64,000 bases of DNA from Rhizophagus irregularis (taxonomy: Eukaryota > Glomeromycota > Glomeromycetes > Glomerales > Glomeraceae), in NCBI RefSeq assembly GCF_026210795.1, contig NC_089445.1, positions 2,852,001 to 2,916,000 on the forward strand, in the 5' to 3' direction. Every line of letters starts with the position of its first letter. Within the stretch, counting starts at the first letter, position 1. Positions 9,264 to 18,377 of the stretch are shown here, piece after piece. The position numbers were made by a program, and so were the translations under genes. The notes below the pieces were generated by a model that was given only the letters and a program-made list of their open reading frames with translations, made no database searches and had not been told where the DNA came from.

Positions 9264-10187
9264 AAAACAAAGGGAAAAAAATCCCGTACTTCCAAATCTA
9301 AAAGAGAACCTATTCTCAAGAAAACTGATGAAGTCTTTCATGCAGCACTGAAGTCTATAATTGCTTCACTAGCAGTACAATGTCCTAAAGAAATCCTCCT
9401 ACAGATTAATGCTTATACCAATCAAGCATATGAGAATCTGAAAGACCCGCTTTTAAACCATTTTGTTAGTGACTATCCAGTTAGTGAAAGAAAGAAACTC
9501 TGGGATGTTCTTTCAGCAAATATGCAAGACATTTTATCTCCTCTAGCTCATGCTGTAAATACAGCAACTCCACTATTACCAACTCCTCCTGCAGATGTAC
9601 CATCTGAAGTAGAACAGAAAGAAGACAAAACACTGAACCATGCAATACGTGCCTATCAGCAGAAAAACCTATACTGGCCAAGACCCTTAGAAATCAACTT
9701 TCTCCAGTTAGATGATCCCAATGATGTAGCGACCATTTCCTGTAAAATCAAAAATGTATGCATACCCTATGCTATGATCGATACAGGGTCTGACTCTTCA
9801 GTAATCTCTGAGAATGTAGCTAAGCATCTAGGTCTCAAAATAGATCGAAAGAATATACATGCACTTAATGGTGTAGCTGGATCAACCAAAACTCTTGGCA
9901 CTATCAATGAAATTCCCATAACTATCGGTGAAGGTACAAATACAGTCACTATATCAGACGAATTCTCTGTTATACCTACCGAGAAGGATCGAAATGGTAA
10001 GGACAAATCATTGCTAATACTTGGTACACAGTGGCAGTATCGTGCAGGTTGGGAACCTGTAGTAAAGGGTGAGTTCAAAGCAAATGTAAATGGACAGGTT
10101 GTCTCAATTCCTCTCTCTGTACATAAGGCACAACGTAATGTTTTTGCAGTAAATAGCCAGCCAGCCTATAAAAAAAAAACTAGCTGA
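9264..10187 (+). CDS. Retropepsin-like aspartyl protease, in frame with gag after one stop
   Basis: The frame is open from the codon after the gag stop to TGA 10185-10187 (307 codons). The first ATG is at 9522 and would give 221 aa. Counted from that ATG, the active site is YAMIDTGSDSSVIS with the catalytic Asp at 87 in DTGS, and the psi-loop partner is LLILGTQW (165-172). This is the single-lobe, dimeric protease class of retroelements, which cleaves Gag polyproteins. The 86 codons before the ATG are protein-like and helical, so the natural product is probably a Gag-Pro fusion made by readthrough, by slippage, or before a recent mutation. The frame then stops at a second A10 run (10170-10179), after which a zinc-finger frame follows. 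Confidence 0.82.
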   Translation, partial: KTKGKKSRTSKSKREPILKKTDEVFHAALKSIIASLAVQCPKEILLQINAYTNQAYENLKDPLLNHFVSDYPVSERKKLWDVLSANMQDILSPLAHAVNTATPLLPTPPADVPSEVEQKEDKTLNHAIRAYQQKNLYWPRPLEINFLQLDDPNDVATISCKIKNVCIPYAMIDTGSDSSVISENVAKHLGLKIDRKNIHALNGVAGSTKTLGTINEIPITIGEGTNTVTISDEFSVIPTEKDRNGKDKSLLILGTQWQYRAGWEPVVKGEFKANVNGQVVSIPLSVHKAQRNVFAVNSQPAYKKKTS

Positions 10188-10431
10188 TCGTACCTGTCAG
10201 CATTGTGGGAAGGAATTCCCATATCCTTCTAATCTTAAACAACATTTTTTACGAAAAAATCCATGTGCAGTAAAAAAGTCCCATGCAAAGCCCATGCAAA
10301 GCCCATGTGCAGTTAAAATTTCCCATGCAAAGTCCATGCAAAGTCTATGCACAGTAAAAAAATCCCATGCGCAGTCCACACAAAATTTGAGTAAAGCAAC
10401 AGTACCCATTCGTCTATTTCTTGATGAATAA
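10180..10431 (+). CDS. C2HC finger plus 14-residue repeats, frame-shifted tail of Gag-Pro
   Basis: No start codon of its own is evident. The frame runs straight on from the protease if the A10 run at 10170-10179 is read one base shorter. It opens with a finger of the form CX2CX12HX6C (CQHCGKEF, then H, then KNPC), the same spacing as the finger at the PolB N-terminus. This is followed by three tandem 14-residue repeats of the type CAVKKSHAKPMQSP and a short end, VPIRLFLDE. The underlying DNA is a repeat of about 42 bp. It stops seven bases before the convergent neighbour. It may be a nucleic-acid-binding domain attached to the protease product. Confidence in the frame is good; how it is expressed is unknown. 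Confidence 0.6.
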   Translation, partial: LADRTCQHCGKEFPYPSNLKQHFLRKNPCAVKKSHAKPMQSPCAVKISHAKSMQSLCTVKKSHAQSTQNLSKATVPIRLFLDE

Positions 10432-10437
10432 TGGGAA

Positions 10438-10875
10438 CTACGATATGGAAGCAAGTTTTTTTTCTATTTCTCGTACTTGCTTCTTCATGGTATCAATTTC
10501 ATGTCGTATCTGATGATTTGTCTTGATCAATTTCTCATGTTCTTTAGTAAGGTTCTGCATGAATCGGCCAAAAGTAACCTTATTATATTCAAGCAAGTGC
10601 TTCTGAAGTATGGAAACCTCTTCACTAATCATGTCTTGTGTCATTCTGTTTCTTGGCATATATGTCTGTTTAACAGTTAGTCTCTGACGTGCTAATTTTT
10701 TCTGGTATCTTTCTACTTCATGTTTCAAAAATAACTCTACCATGGAATTTACTCCACTGGCATCAGACACAGATAGTGGACTACGCTTCCTTGTTGTGAG
10801 ACGAATCCATGCCTCATGTATTACAGAAGCTGGTAACATAACTAGTAGCTCAGTGTATACCTGGTTGAAAGACAT
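10438..10875 (-). CDS. Hypothetical coiled-coil protein (145 aa)
   Basis: Starts at ATG 10873-10875. The N-terminal 45 residues are mixed. The rest is strongly helical and charged, with a coiled-coil C-terminus (MKKQVREIEKKLASI). No known domain is recognised. It lies between the convergent Gag-Pro-finger block and the 89-aa gene, on the same strand as PolB, so it could share a transcript with PolB. A role as a structural or scaffolding protein is possible but not shown. Confidence 0.62.
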   Translation of the reverse strand: MSFNQVYTELLVMLPASVIHEAWIRLTTRKRSPLSVSDASGVNSMVELFLKHEVERYQKKLARQRLTVKQTYMPRNRMTQDMISEEVSILQKHLLEYNKVTFGRFMQNLTKEHEKLIKTNHQIRHEIDTMKKQVREIEKKLASIS

Positions 10876-10968
10876 TAGTTCTTATTACGAAAAAAAAAAT
10901 TTGGAATTCCAAAGAATTCTGAAGAATTCCATAGAATATCTTATCATATGACACCTCCCAGAAATCTG

Positions 10969-11238
10969 TTAGATGTCATGTGCTAATGATTGTCTTTCTC
11001 TTAGTATTGAATAATAAAATGCCTCTACTAAGTCATAAAAGGCATTTGGAATGTTTGGTACAGGGCATTTCATAAATGCATCAATACTAGTCTTAGAACT
11101 TATGACCATTTTAGCTAATGCCTTTATACTTTTTATTGCATCCTCTACATCTTTAAAGAGACCTCTCTGAATTGTGATATGTATAAGGTCATCGATATAT
11201 TCTTCACTATGTATATCATAGATTGGATCGTCTTCCAT
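10969..11238 (-). CDS. Hypothetical small acidic protein (89 aa)
   Basis: Starts at ATG 11236-11238 with an acidic MEDDPIYDIHSEEYIDDL, followed by predicted helices and no cysteine pattern or membrane segment. No family is recognised. It sits 72 bp downstream of the PolB stop and reads in the same direction. The 93 bp between it and the coiled-coil gene hold no other gene. Its conservation in other copies of the element would show whether it is real. Confidence 0.55.
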   Translation of the reverse strand: MEDDPIYDIHSEEYIDDLIHITIQRGLFKDVEDAIKSIKALAKMVISSKTSIDAFMKCPVPNIPNAFYDLVEAFYYSILRERQSLAHDI

Positions 11239-11310
11239 TTTAACTATCGGGAAAAAATATAATTTATTATTAATATATGCCTAAGTATCACTAAACTATT
11301 CTATATCATT

Positions 11311-14300
11311 CTAATATTTCTCTGGTAATCTGGTCCCTATAGCTATTTTTTCTGCTGCCTCATGACTTGTACCACGCTCAAGAAGTTTCTTATATACTTG
11401 AATACGCCAGTGTCCGAATGGTAAGGAGGATATACCATCTGACCAAATCCAGCGTTTTGTATCGATTGGGGATAATGCCTTCTTCTCTGACTCGATTAGT
11501 GATATTACATGATTTTTTGTACGCATTCCCACATTCTTGGCATAAAAGACACCATTTTCAAACAGACAGTCCCGATATACTTGAGTCATAGGATCGAAGA
11601 TTTCATCTTTTTCTACTGTATCATCTAATAAAGTTCCACCTAAAGATGGGAAATATGTGTCCTTAGCCATATCACTCATACCCTTCTTGCTTACTCCTTT
11701 ATGTTTGGACTTTGTAGACTTGTCTGCCAAGACATAGTGGTAGGATTTTGCACGGATGTGGTAGGATTCAGTAATTACATTTCCAGGAGTCTCATCCTTG
11801 AAAAGCCCGATTGTCTTGGTATCATTAAGGTCAAAGAGATCTGGACGCTCTGCCATATCCTTGTAAATATCTTCTGTCTCGACATGGTAGATAAAGGAGT
11901 CAGTATCCATATATCCAAGTCGTACTTTGTTTCCATACTTCTCTTTGACAAAACCATACCAGAAGCGGTACATTAAGAGTTTACTGAGACCAAGGACAGA
12001 TGCACCGATAATGATAGGTTTATTGAGAATAACACTAGCCTTACCCATATGTGCTCCTACAAGTATGTTGCCAAGTTGACGAGCATACTTGAAGGAGGGC
12101 TTGCGAACTTTCTTAAGGAATTTCTTTTCATCATTTTCATTGATCATTCTCATAAGCTTGACATCCTGATACTTACGTACATTCTCCATAGTCTTGCCAT
12201 AGACTGAGTTATTCATGAGTTTAAAGAAGTCTTTCTCAAATGAATTCTTGGATTGTTGACGTAAATTTGTATTTTTTGCAATATAAGGAGCTAACCAGTT
12301 ATCTTGATCAAATGATAGGACTTGTGTAATCTCATCTACAACCATGCCTAACTTAATGTAATACTGGAGCTCTTGGTAATGTATAACATAATCTTCATGT
12401 TTACTAAGATGTGGAACTAACTTCTCTGTTTCAGGAAATCGCCCTCCATCTAAGTTATCAACAAGTTTGGTTATATATGGGCTTAACCTATCCTTTTTTA
12501 CAGCTATACTATCAACTGCAGGAGGTAAATCTTGTAGATAATCATGAGTTTTAAGGGGGAAGTGCGCTTTGATATTTAGGAAGTAACCACAGGCAGCATC
12601 TGGTTTTGTATTAAGAATTACATTAAGTATCTGCTTCTGCTTATCTAGATTCTGTTTGAAATATTCTGGAGATGCTTCCCATCTGTAGTTACCAATAGGC
12701 AAGTACTGGCTCATAGCCCATCCATACAGATTGTTTGCATCTACATAGGAAATCCAGGTAGTAGGTTTAGAGGGATTAAAGGAGTCACCCATCTTAGGGT
12801 TATTGGCTTTTAAGAAACGGTGTCCTGCCATAGCTATTCCTCCACGTTTAGCCTTTTCAGTAAAATCATGCATGGTCATGTCAGTGAATAGCTCTATTTT
12901 AACTCCAGTTATCTTAAGCATGCCATCCCAAGAAAGTGCAGGAGCAGAGACATAATGACTTGGGTCAAGTCCATAATGATGCATCGCTGTCTGTCTAAAT
13001 TTTGTCCAGACATCTGCTAGGAGAAGAACATCAGTCTTAAGGTAAAGGTCATGATACTCGCCCAAGTTTTTGCAGCCAAATTCCTTCCAAACTTTTTGTG
13101 CATGTTTGTAATTATCCTGAGTGATCTTTCCTCCAAGAGTACTATGAAAGTCATGAATAGATGGGAGTTCTGTCTCCTTGAAACGATCATGTGAATCAAT
13201 ATATTCATAAGGATAAACCCCCTTACGTGTGATTAAGTCAATATGTTCAGACGAGAAGTTGTTGAAGTGTCGCTTTGTAAGGGGTTTATCTGTCCCTAAA
13301 TTCTTTGCAAGGTTTGCAAGACTGGAAGCCATGAACTGCATGCTATCAATGTACTTGAATTGCCCTACTTTCATGGATTTGTAACGTTCAAATGTCTCTG
13401 CAATAACTTTGATTTGATGTGCTCCAATTGATCGTCCAACAGATTCACAAACTAAATGGGAGTCATAGCCACGGAAGTTATGAAATACTACAGGAATTGG
13501 AGTCTTCCATGCTTCGATTTGAAGCTTAAGATTGCATGCATTATGAGCAGCCCCACGAAACTTACCTGTGATGTGGCAGTGATCCCAAACTTTTTTGTCT
13601 TGCACGCCCTGATTGAAATTCCCATTACATATCCAACAACTAACTGCTTTAGTGAATTCCTTTTTAGCTTCCTCTGTTACAATACGTTCTACTTTTACTT
13701 CTAAAACATCATTAATCCTTCTTAATTCTTTATCAAGTCTGCTGACAAACTCTTCTGTTGCATTTGGTCCTCGGTATAAGAATGGCCCCCATGTCTCATC
13801 AGTTTCAATCCAGTGGACCATATAGCAGAAGCTGTTAGCCTTTTGCTCCATAATCTTATGCATATTTCCACCATAGTTTTCATTACACTTTCTGTTATCA
13901 GCCTCAAAGTCTGCAATAATTACACATGGGGCATACATTGTTCGGTTAAAATTCTTAAACTCCTCAAAATCATTCTTACCTTTAACTGGTAACTCAACTC
14001 TTTGTGGTGACTTACCTAATCCAAAACACCATTCCTGATGATTAGTTAAAGATTTAGACGATGGAAAGCTTTGGAAGCACCGATTGCAAAGATGCTTCTT
14101 TCCCTTGTGGGATGTATCTTTGTATATTAAAGCATCAGGATTCTTAATCCAAAGGAAGTGATTCTTCTGACCATACTTTCCTTCATCTGATTTTGTAATA
14201 TCTGTAAGGGCCATAAGGTGAATGATATGTTGACGGTTGTAATTCTTACTTGCAATAACAGGTTTTGGAATACCAGTTTTCTCTTCCCATTCCCATACAT

Positions 14301-15378
14301 TAATGGAGATCTCAGGATTGAGGTCCTCAATCTTGCTAAATATGCGTGGACAAACAGGAGTGGGCATGGGAATTGCATTGAGATTGACTTGTTCCAAGTA
14401 TGGCTTAAATTTTTCTGCCCGAAAGATTCGCTCAAGTTTTTGTGTATGACCATCTTTATATGCAAAGTAAGTACCTAAAGCCCCTTGCAAACATTTTTCA
14501 GAAGGCAAGCCTGTGTCTGGATCTATGAGATCTTTGTTATCAGGATTGATAGTGCACTTCTTATTTGCAAGTGCCTTAGGTGTAAGAATGTATGAGCCTC
14601 CTTTTGCTCGGCGGTAAGTATACGTCTCAATAGTTAATATATCTATACTAACAATTTTCCAACCAGACCCTCCTTTCATAAATTTGACAATTTTATCCGT
14701 GATATCTACTGCTGATTTTGTTAAATGATCATCTATATCATTCTTTAAAAGAAGTACACGCATGACTCCTCTATGATAAACTTGCTTATATGTTCCACTA
14801 TTATCTGTATATGTAGCCAATATAGTGATAGCTGATTTGATTTGCCCCTTTTCTTCAAGTTCCCTCTCAAGAATTTCTGTTATTTTCTGGCGGGTATCAG
14901 CTATTATACTTGGAAAATATGGTATATCTCTAACATTTGGTTTAAGATCAGCTTGCCATACTGTCTTATGTTTTAGAGATTTATGTGGACGTGCAGGATC
15001 ATGACCTCTTTTTACAAATTGAATATCACACCATCTTCCTCTATAATCTCCTTGCATATAAGCAAACCATTCATTATCTGTTTGTGGAACTCTTCTTTTT
15101 CGTGGAGTATATTGATTGTAATCACCAGGTCCTGCTAACCATTTTGCTAGTTCATCAATTGTTAAGTTAGGAGTTTTCTCTGTATGAGCTGGGATAACTT
15201 CAGGTGTGGGATCCTGGAGTTGCTCCGGTTGTGGTTGCAATTGTACAATCTCAGGTGTGGGATCCTGAGGGTTAGCTGTAGACTTGCATAGAAACTTTCT
15301 ATTTTGATGCCCACGAAGCTTTTGTGGAGTTGCAAAAGTCTTTCCACATCTATCACAAGTTCGATTGCTTGTTGCCAT
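11311..15378 (-). CDS. polB: Protein-primed family B DNA polymerase (pPolB)
   Basis: 1355 aa, within the upper range of Polinton polymerases. N-terminal C2HC finger (C8, C11, H24, C31); second finger (C431, C434, H447, C451). The 3'-5' exonuclease motifs are present: IIADFEAD (D490, E492), HNFRGYDSH (N634, D639) and YLKTDVLLLADV (Y779, D783). Between Exo I and Exo II lies a Cys-His module (C581, C584, DHCH 599-602, H612, C615) resembling endonuclease VII-type HNH folds. Polymerase motif A is SYVDANNLYGW (D880), motif B KLMNNSVYG (K1053-G1061), motif C YMDTDSF (D1158, D1160). All catalytic positions look intact. It would replicate the linear element from the TIR ends using a protein primer. 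It starts 70 bp inside the right TIR boundary. Confidence 0.95.
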   Translation of the reverse strand: MATSNRTCDRCGKTFATPQKLRGHQNRKFLCKSTANPQDPTPEIVQLQPQPEQLQDPTPEVIPAHTEKTPNLTIDELAKWLAGPGDYNQYTPRKRRVPQTDNEWFAYMQGDYRGRWCDIQFVKRGHDPARPHKSLKHKTVWQADLKPNVRDIPYFPSIIADTRQKITEILERELEEKGQIKSAITILATYTDNSGTYKQVYHRGVMRVLLLKNDIDDHLTKSAVDITDKIVKFMKGGSGWKIVSIDILTIETYTYRRAKGGSYILTPKALANKKCTINPDNKDLIDPDTGLPSEKCLQGALGTYFAYKDGHTQKLERIFRAEKFKPYLEQVNLNAIPMPTPVCPRIFSKIEDLNPEISINVWEWEEKTGIPKPVIASKNYNRQHIIHLMALTDITKSDEGKYGQKNHFLWIKNPDALIYKDTSHKGKKHLCNRCFQSFPSSKSLTNHQEWCFGLGKSPQRVELPVKGKNDFEEFKNFNRTMYAPCVIIADFEADNRKCNENYGGNMHKIMEQKANSFCYMVHWIETDETWGPFLYRGPNATEEFVSRLDKELRRINDVLEVKVERIVTEEAKKEFTKAVSCWICNGNFNQGVQDKKVWDHCHITGKFRGAAHNACNLKLQIEAWKTPIPVVFHNFRGYDSHLVCESVGRSIGAHQIKVIAETFERYKSMKVGQFKYIDSMQFMASSLANLAKNLGTDKPLTKRHFNNFSSEHIDLITRKGVYPYEYIDSHDRFKETELPSIHDFHSTLGGKITQDNYKHAQKVWKEFGCKNLGEYHDLYLKTDVLLLADVWTKFRQTAMHHYGLDPSHYVSAPALSWDGMLKITGVKIELFTDMTMHDFTEKAKRGGIAMAGHRFLKANNPKMGDSFNPSKPTTWISYVDANNLYGWAMSQYLPIGNYRWEASPEYFKQNLDKQKQILNVILNTKPDAACGYFLNIKAHFPLKTHDYLQDLPPAVDSIAVKKDRLSPYITKLVDNLDGGRFPETEKLVPHLSKHEDYVIHYQELQYYIKLGMVVDEITQVLSFDQDNWLAPYIAKNTNLRQQSKNSFEKDFFKLMNNSVYGKTMENVRKYQDVKLMRMINENDEKKFLKKVRKPSFKYARQLGNILVGAHMGKASVILNKPIIIGASVLGLSKLLMYRFWYGFVKEKYGNKVRLGYMDTDSFIYHVETEDIYKDMAERPDLFDLNDTKTIGLFKDETPGNVITESYHIRAKSYHYVLADKSTKSKHKGVSKKGMSDMAKDTYFPSLGGTLLDDTVEKDEIFDPMTQVYRDCLFENGVFYAKNVGMRTKNHVISLIESEKKALSPIDTKRWIWSDGISSLPFGHWRIQVYKKLLERGTSHEAAEKIAIGTRLPEKY

Positions 15379-15448
15379 ACTGGTTGTGTACTAATAACCT
15401 AAAAATTTTTTTCTTCAATTAATAAATTCTAAAATGTTTCCCATCTTA

Positions 15449-16361
15449 TTACTATCAAAATCGGTATGAAAATAGGCTTCGTCAAAGAATCAGAGCAATT
15501 TATGATTAGGGTTAAATTTTGGTTAGACTTTATTGTCCCAGATTTTTTTCGTATTGCAGGGGAAGCTTTACAATATGTCTAGTTGTCTTCCTGCTGTATA
15601 TTTTTTGGTTAGACCTCGGACGGATTTTTGGTTAGACTTTTGGTTAGACCTGTTGTCCCAGATTTTTTCGTATTGCAAGGAAAGCTTTACAATATATCTA
15701 GTTACCTTCCTGCTATACATTTTTTGGTTAGACCTGGGTCGGATTTTTGGTTAGACTTCGCTGTCCCAGATTTTTTCGTATAGGAGGAAAAGCTTTAAAA
15801 CATATCTAGTTGCCTTCCTGCTATACATTTTTGGTTAGACCTGGGTTAGATTTTTGGTTAGACTTCGCTGTCCCAGATTTTTTCGTATAGCAGGAAAAGC
15901 TTTACAATATGTCTAGTTGCCTTCCTGTTAAAAATTTTTGGTTAGAGCATGAATGGCTTAAATTATCGAATGAATCCATTTTAGAGTATCATAAAAATAG
16001 TATGCCACAATGGATTGCTGAATCGTGCTATCAGTATTACAGACACTTCGTGTCCTTCATACCTTTAGCACTTATAAAGGCAATCTGATATAGCATAAAA
16101 TTATGATACCCTGGAATGGATTCATGCGTGGTAATAATGCCTAGGAATAAATGATGTTAATCTTATCTACAACGCTTGGGGGTTCTTTTTTAGCTATCAA
16201 GTAATAACATATCGGGAATCAAGGTTAGGTGGTCTGGGGATAGAAAAACAGGTATAGTGTTATCATATCAGAAATCAAGGCTAGGTGGTCTGGGGGTACA
16301 CTAAATTATGGTTAGACCTATGTGATAGCCGCTGTCCCAGAACCCCCAAGTTTGCCCTACT
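15449..16361 (-). repeat. Right terminal inverted repeat of the Polinton (913 bp)
   Basis: Mirror copy of 4581-5492 with the one-base run-length difference noted for the left copy. It ends in ...GCCCTACT, directly followed by the AATTTC duplication. It carries the mirrored tandem units and the tail of the small Cys-rich frame without its start. Confidence 0.93.
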
Positions 16362-16367
16362 AATTTC

Positions 16368-16940
16368 ATGTTAAAAATCAGAAATATTATATTAAAATCA
16401 GAAATATTTATTAAAATCGGAAATATTATATTAAAATTGCCAAAAAATCAGACAGCCATATTAAAAAGGGCAAAAATCTGATTTTTATTTATTTGACCTG
16501 TGTATATCTGTAGAAAATACGTTATAAACGTATGAATTTTAATATACTGTAGAATAATACGTATACCGTATCCTTTATTTACAATATTTTTGTAAACCGT
16601 ATACAAAATACTGATATACAGTAGAAATGATATACGTTATAGACGTATGAATTTAATATACCGTATCACACAGTATGTTTACCGTATACTTTATTGTATT
16701 TTTTACTAAGCACATTTTGCGAACAGTATACATTATACTGATATGCCGTATGTAAAAATGCAAACTGTATCAAAAATACGTATATACAGTATAAAAACCG
16801 TATACATATTTTTTATAGGGCGAGAAATAAAATCAAACCAAAGAGGTATTGTTCAAATTTTATTTAAAGTGACATTTTACGACTTTCTTTCAAATTTTTA
16901 CTCATCCTAAAATCAAATTATAAAAATAAATCTAATATAA
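16368..16940. other. AT-rich spacer with repeated TATAC/GTATA motifs
   Basis: No gene is seen. The stretch 16500-16810 is rich in near-palindromic cgtatac/gtatacg strings. A segment like acgttataRacgtatgaatt occurs twice (about 16519 and 16635), suggesting a decayed repeat. Confidence 0.5.
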
Positions 16941-16942
16941 TA

Positions 16943-17993
16943 ATGCCTCGCCACACACGTTCACGTCGTTCCCATTATAATGTCCATTGGAACTGGGCTA
17001 TGATGGACGAACTTGTTGACATACGTTGAGACTAGAGATGGGCATGTTATATAACAATATAAAATAACACTATGTTATATAACATATATAACATATATAA
17101 CAGTTATATAACATAAATAACAATATGTAACAAATATAATACTAACCAAAAAAATTGTATAGTGACTATAATTCTAGCCAAAATTATATTAAAAAATTTC
17201 TGATGTAATCGACGAAATAATTTCCTTTTTTTGATTCTTGTGTAACAACTGGCAAAGATTTTCTCAATTTTTATTGGGAGACAAAATTTCTTTTTTTTGG
17301 ATTTTTGTGTAATGTCACGTGATATGTACCGAAATTAGAACTTAATTCCGGCTAACTTAAATTAATTTTGGCCAATTTTGTTATATAATGTTATATATGT
17401 TATATATGTTATAAATGTTATATAACGTGTTATATGCCCATCTCTAGTCGAAACAGAAACCGCGCCTATCACAATATTAATGGTAGAAGTCACCATGATT
17501 TTTGGGACTCTGTTACCAATAGGTTCATATGACTAATATCTATAATTTCTTTAAGAAAGAATTTAAATTTAAATTAACCAATCCATTTAATTGAATCAGA
17601 ATAAATAGAATATTTTGAACGAGGGTTTCTGGGCAACAGTGCAGCCAAAAGTGAAGGAACCTCATCAGGGATTACCATATAAGTAAATAAATAAAATTAC
17701 ATTCATATAAATTAAATGTATTTATCGAATATTAAAACTGATTTTGATATTTAGAACTATGTCCTTTATCATAATGGTAACCCTGGGCGGCGGCTGTGGA
17801 CGCGTACTGGCCAAAGATATTATTACGAATTTAGAACGAGATTTTGGGAGAGGCCGGGTAATTATACTATAATAAATTTTATAATTAATATTTACATTCA
17901 TGTTTTAAATTTGATAAATTTGATTAATTTTAGTCACGTGTGATGATCGTAGGGCAAGGAGAAACTTACCTACGTATCGTAGAAGAAGATAAT
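16943..17993 (+). pseudogene. Small Arg-rich multi-exon gene broken by a MITE
   Basis: A protein-like frame opens at ATG 16943 (MPRHTRSRRSHYNVHWNW) and is cut at 17032 by a 414-bp MITE. It resumes at 17447 with RNRNRAYHNINGRSHH and runs to a likely donor at 17523. Further exon-like pieces lie at about 17620-17690 (EGFWATVQPKVKEP), 17751-17859 and 17934-17993, the last ending in an Arg-run and stop. The reading phase across the later pieces is uncertain: two frames look coding in the last two. No family is recognised. It may be a formerly functional basic protein or a repeat-associated relic. Confidence 0.35.
17033..17446. mobile_element. hAT-like MITE, 414 bp
   Basis: Ends are tagagatgggcatgttatat and its near-complement tatatgcccatctcta. 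The interior is built of ttatataac repeats near both ends. Flanking 8-mers gttgagac (17025-17032) and gtcgaaac (17447-17454) match at six of eight positions, consistent with an old 8-bp hAT duplication. Confidence 0.72.
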
Positions 17994-17999
17994 TATTTT

Positions 18000-18370
18000 T
18001 TTTATTATTTATTAAGTGAGTAGCTAGGCCCAGTCCATACCAAATATCGGCTGGAGACTCACGTTTTTTTTGGGCTATGACTGATACTGACGTCCACACC
18101 GTACAGCCTGGGTACTATTTTATAAAATAGTAGCGAACAAGTATCAAATGTGTATTTTTTTATTAAGTTATAATAAAAATTAGAATTTACTTTAATTTTT
18201 AACATAAAAATTGTAAATAATAAAAAATTCGTAAATAAAAATAAATTTGCTTTCCCAAACTTTAAAAAAAAGGTGTTTATATAAAAGAAAAAGTGTTTAT
18301 ATTATTTTTGATTATTCAATAGTATCACATGCCCCTTGTATACGTTCTACTGCATACGCAGCTTTAACGA
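18000..18370. other. Intergenic spacer
   Basis: AT-rich with no convincing gene. The minus-strand open frame at 17905-18099 overlaps the exon-like pieces above and has no supporting motif. Confidence 0.45.
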
Positions 18371-18377
18371 TCGAATA

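Larger units (their letters stand above)
4581..16361. mobile_element. Maverick/Polinton-class element with Gag-protease module
   Basis: An 11.78-kb element bounded by long inverted repeats beginning AGTAGGGCAAACTTGGG. It is flanked by a perfect 6-bp direct duplication AATTTC (4575-4580 and 16362-16367). Polintons typically have long TIRs, 6-bp duplications, a protein-primed PolB and an rve integrase, and all four are present. It also encodes a Gag-like CCHC protein, a retropepsin, two C2HC finger modules and four small proteins. I see no double-jelly-roll capsid, penton, FtsK/A32 packaging ATPase or adenovirus-type cysteine protease. Genes are tightly packed on both strands with overlaps of 11-19 bp. 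PolB and integrase keep their catalytic residues, so the replication genes look potentially functional. Confidence 0.93.
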
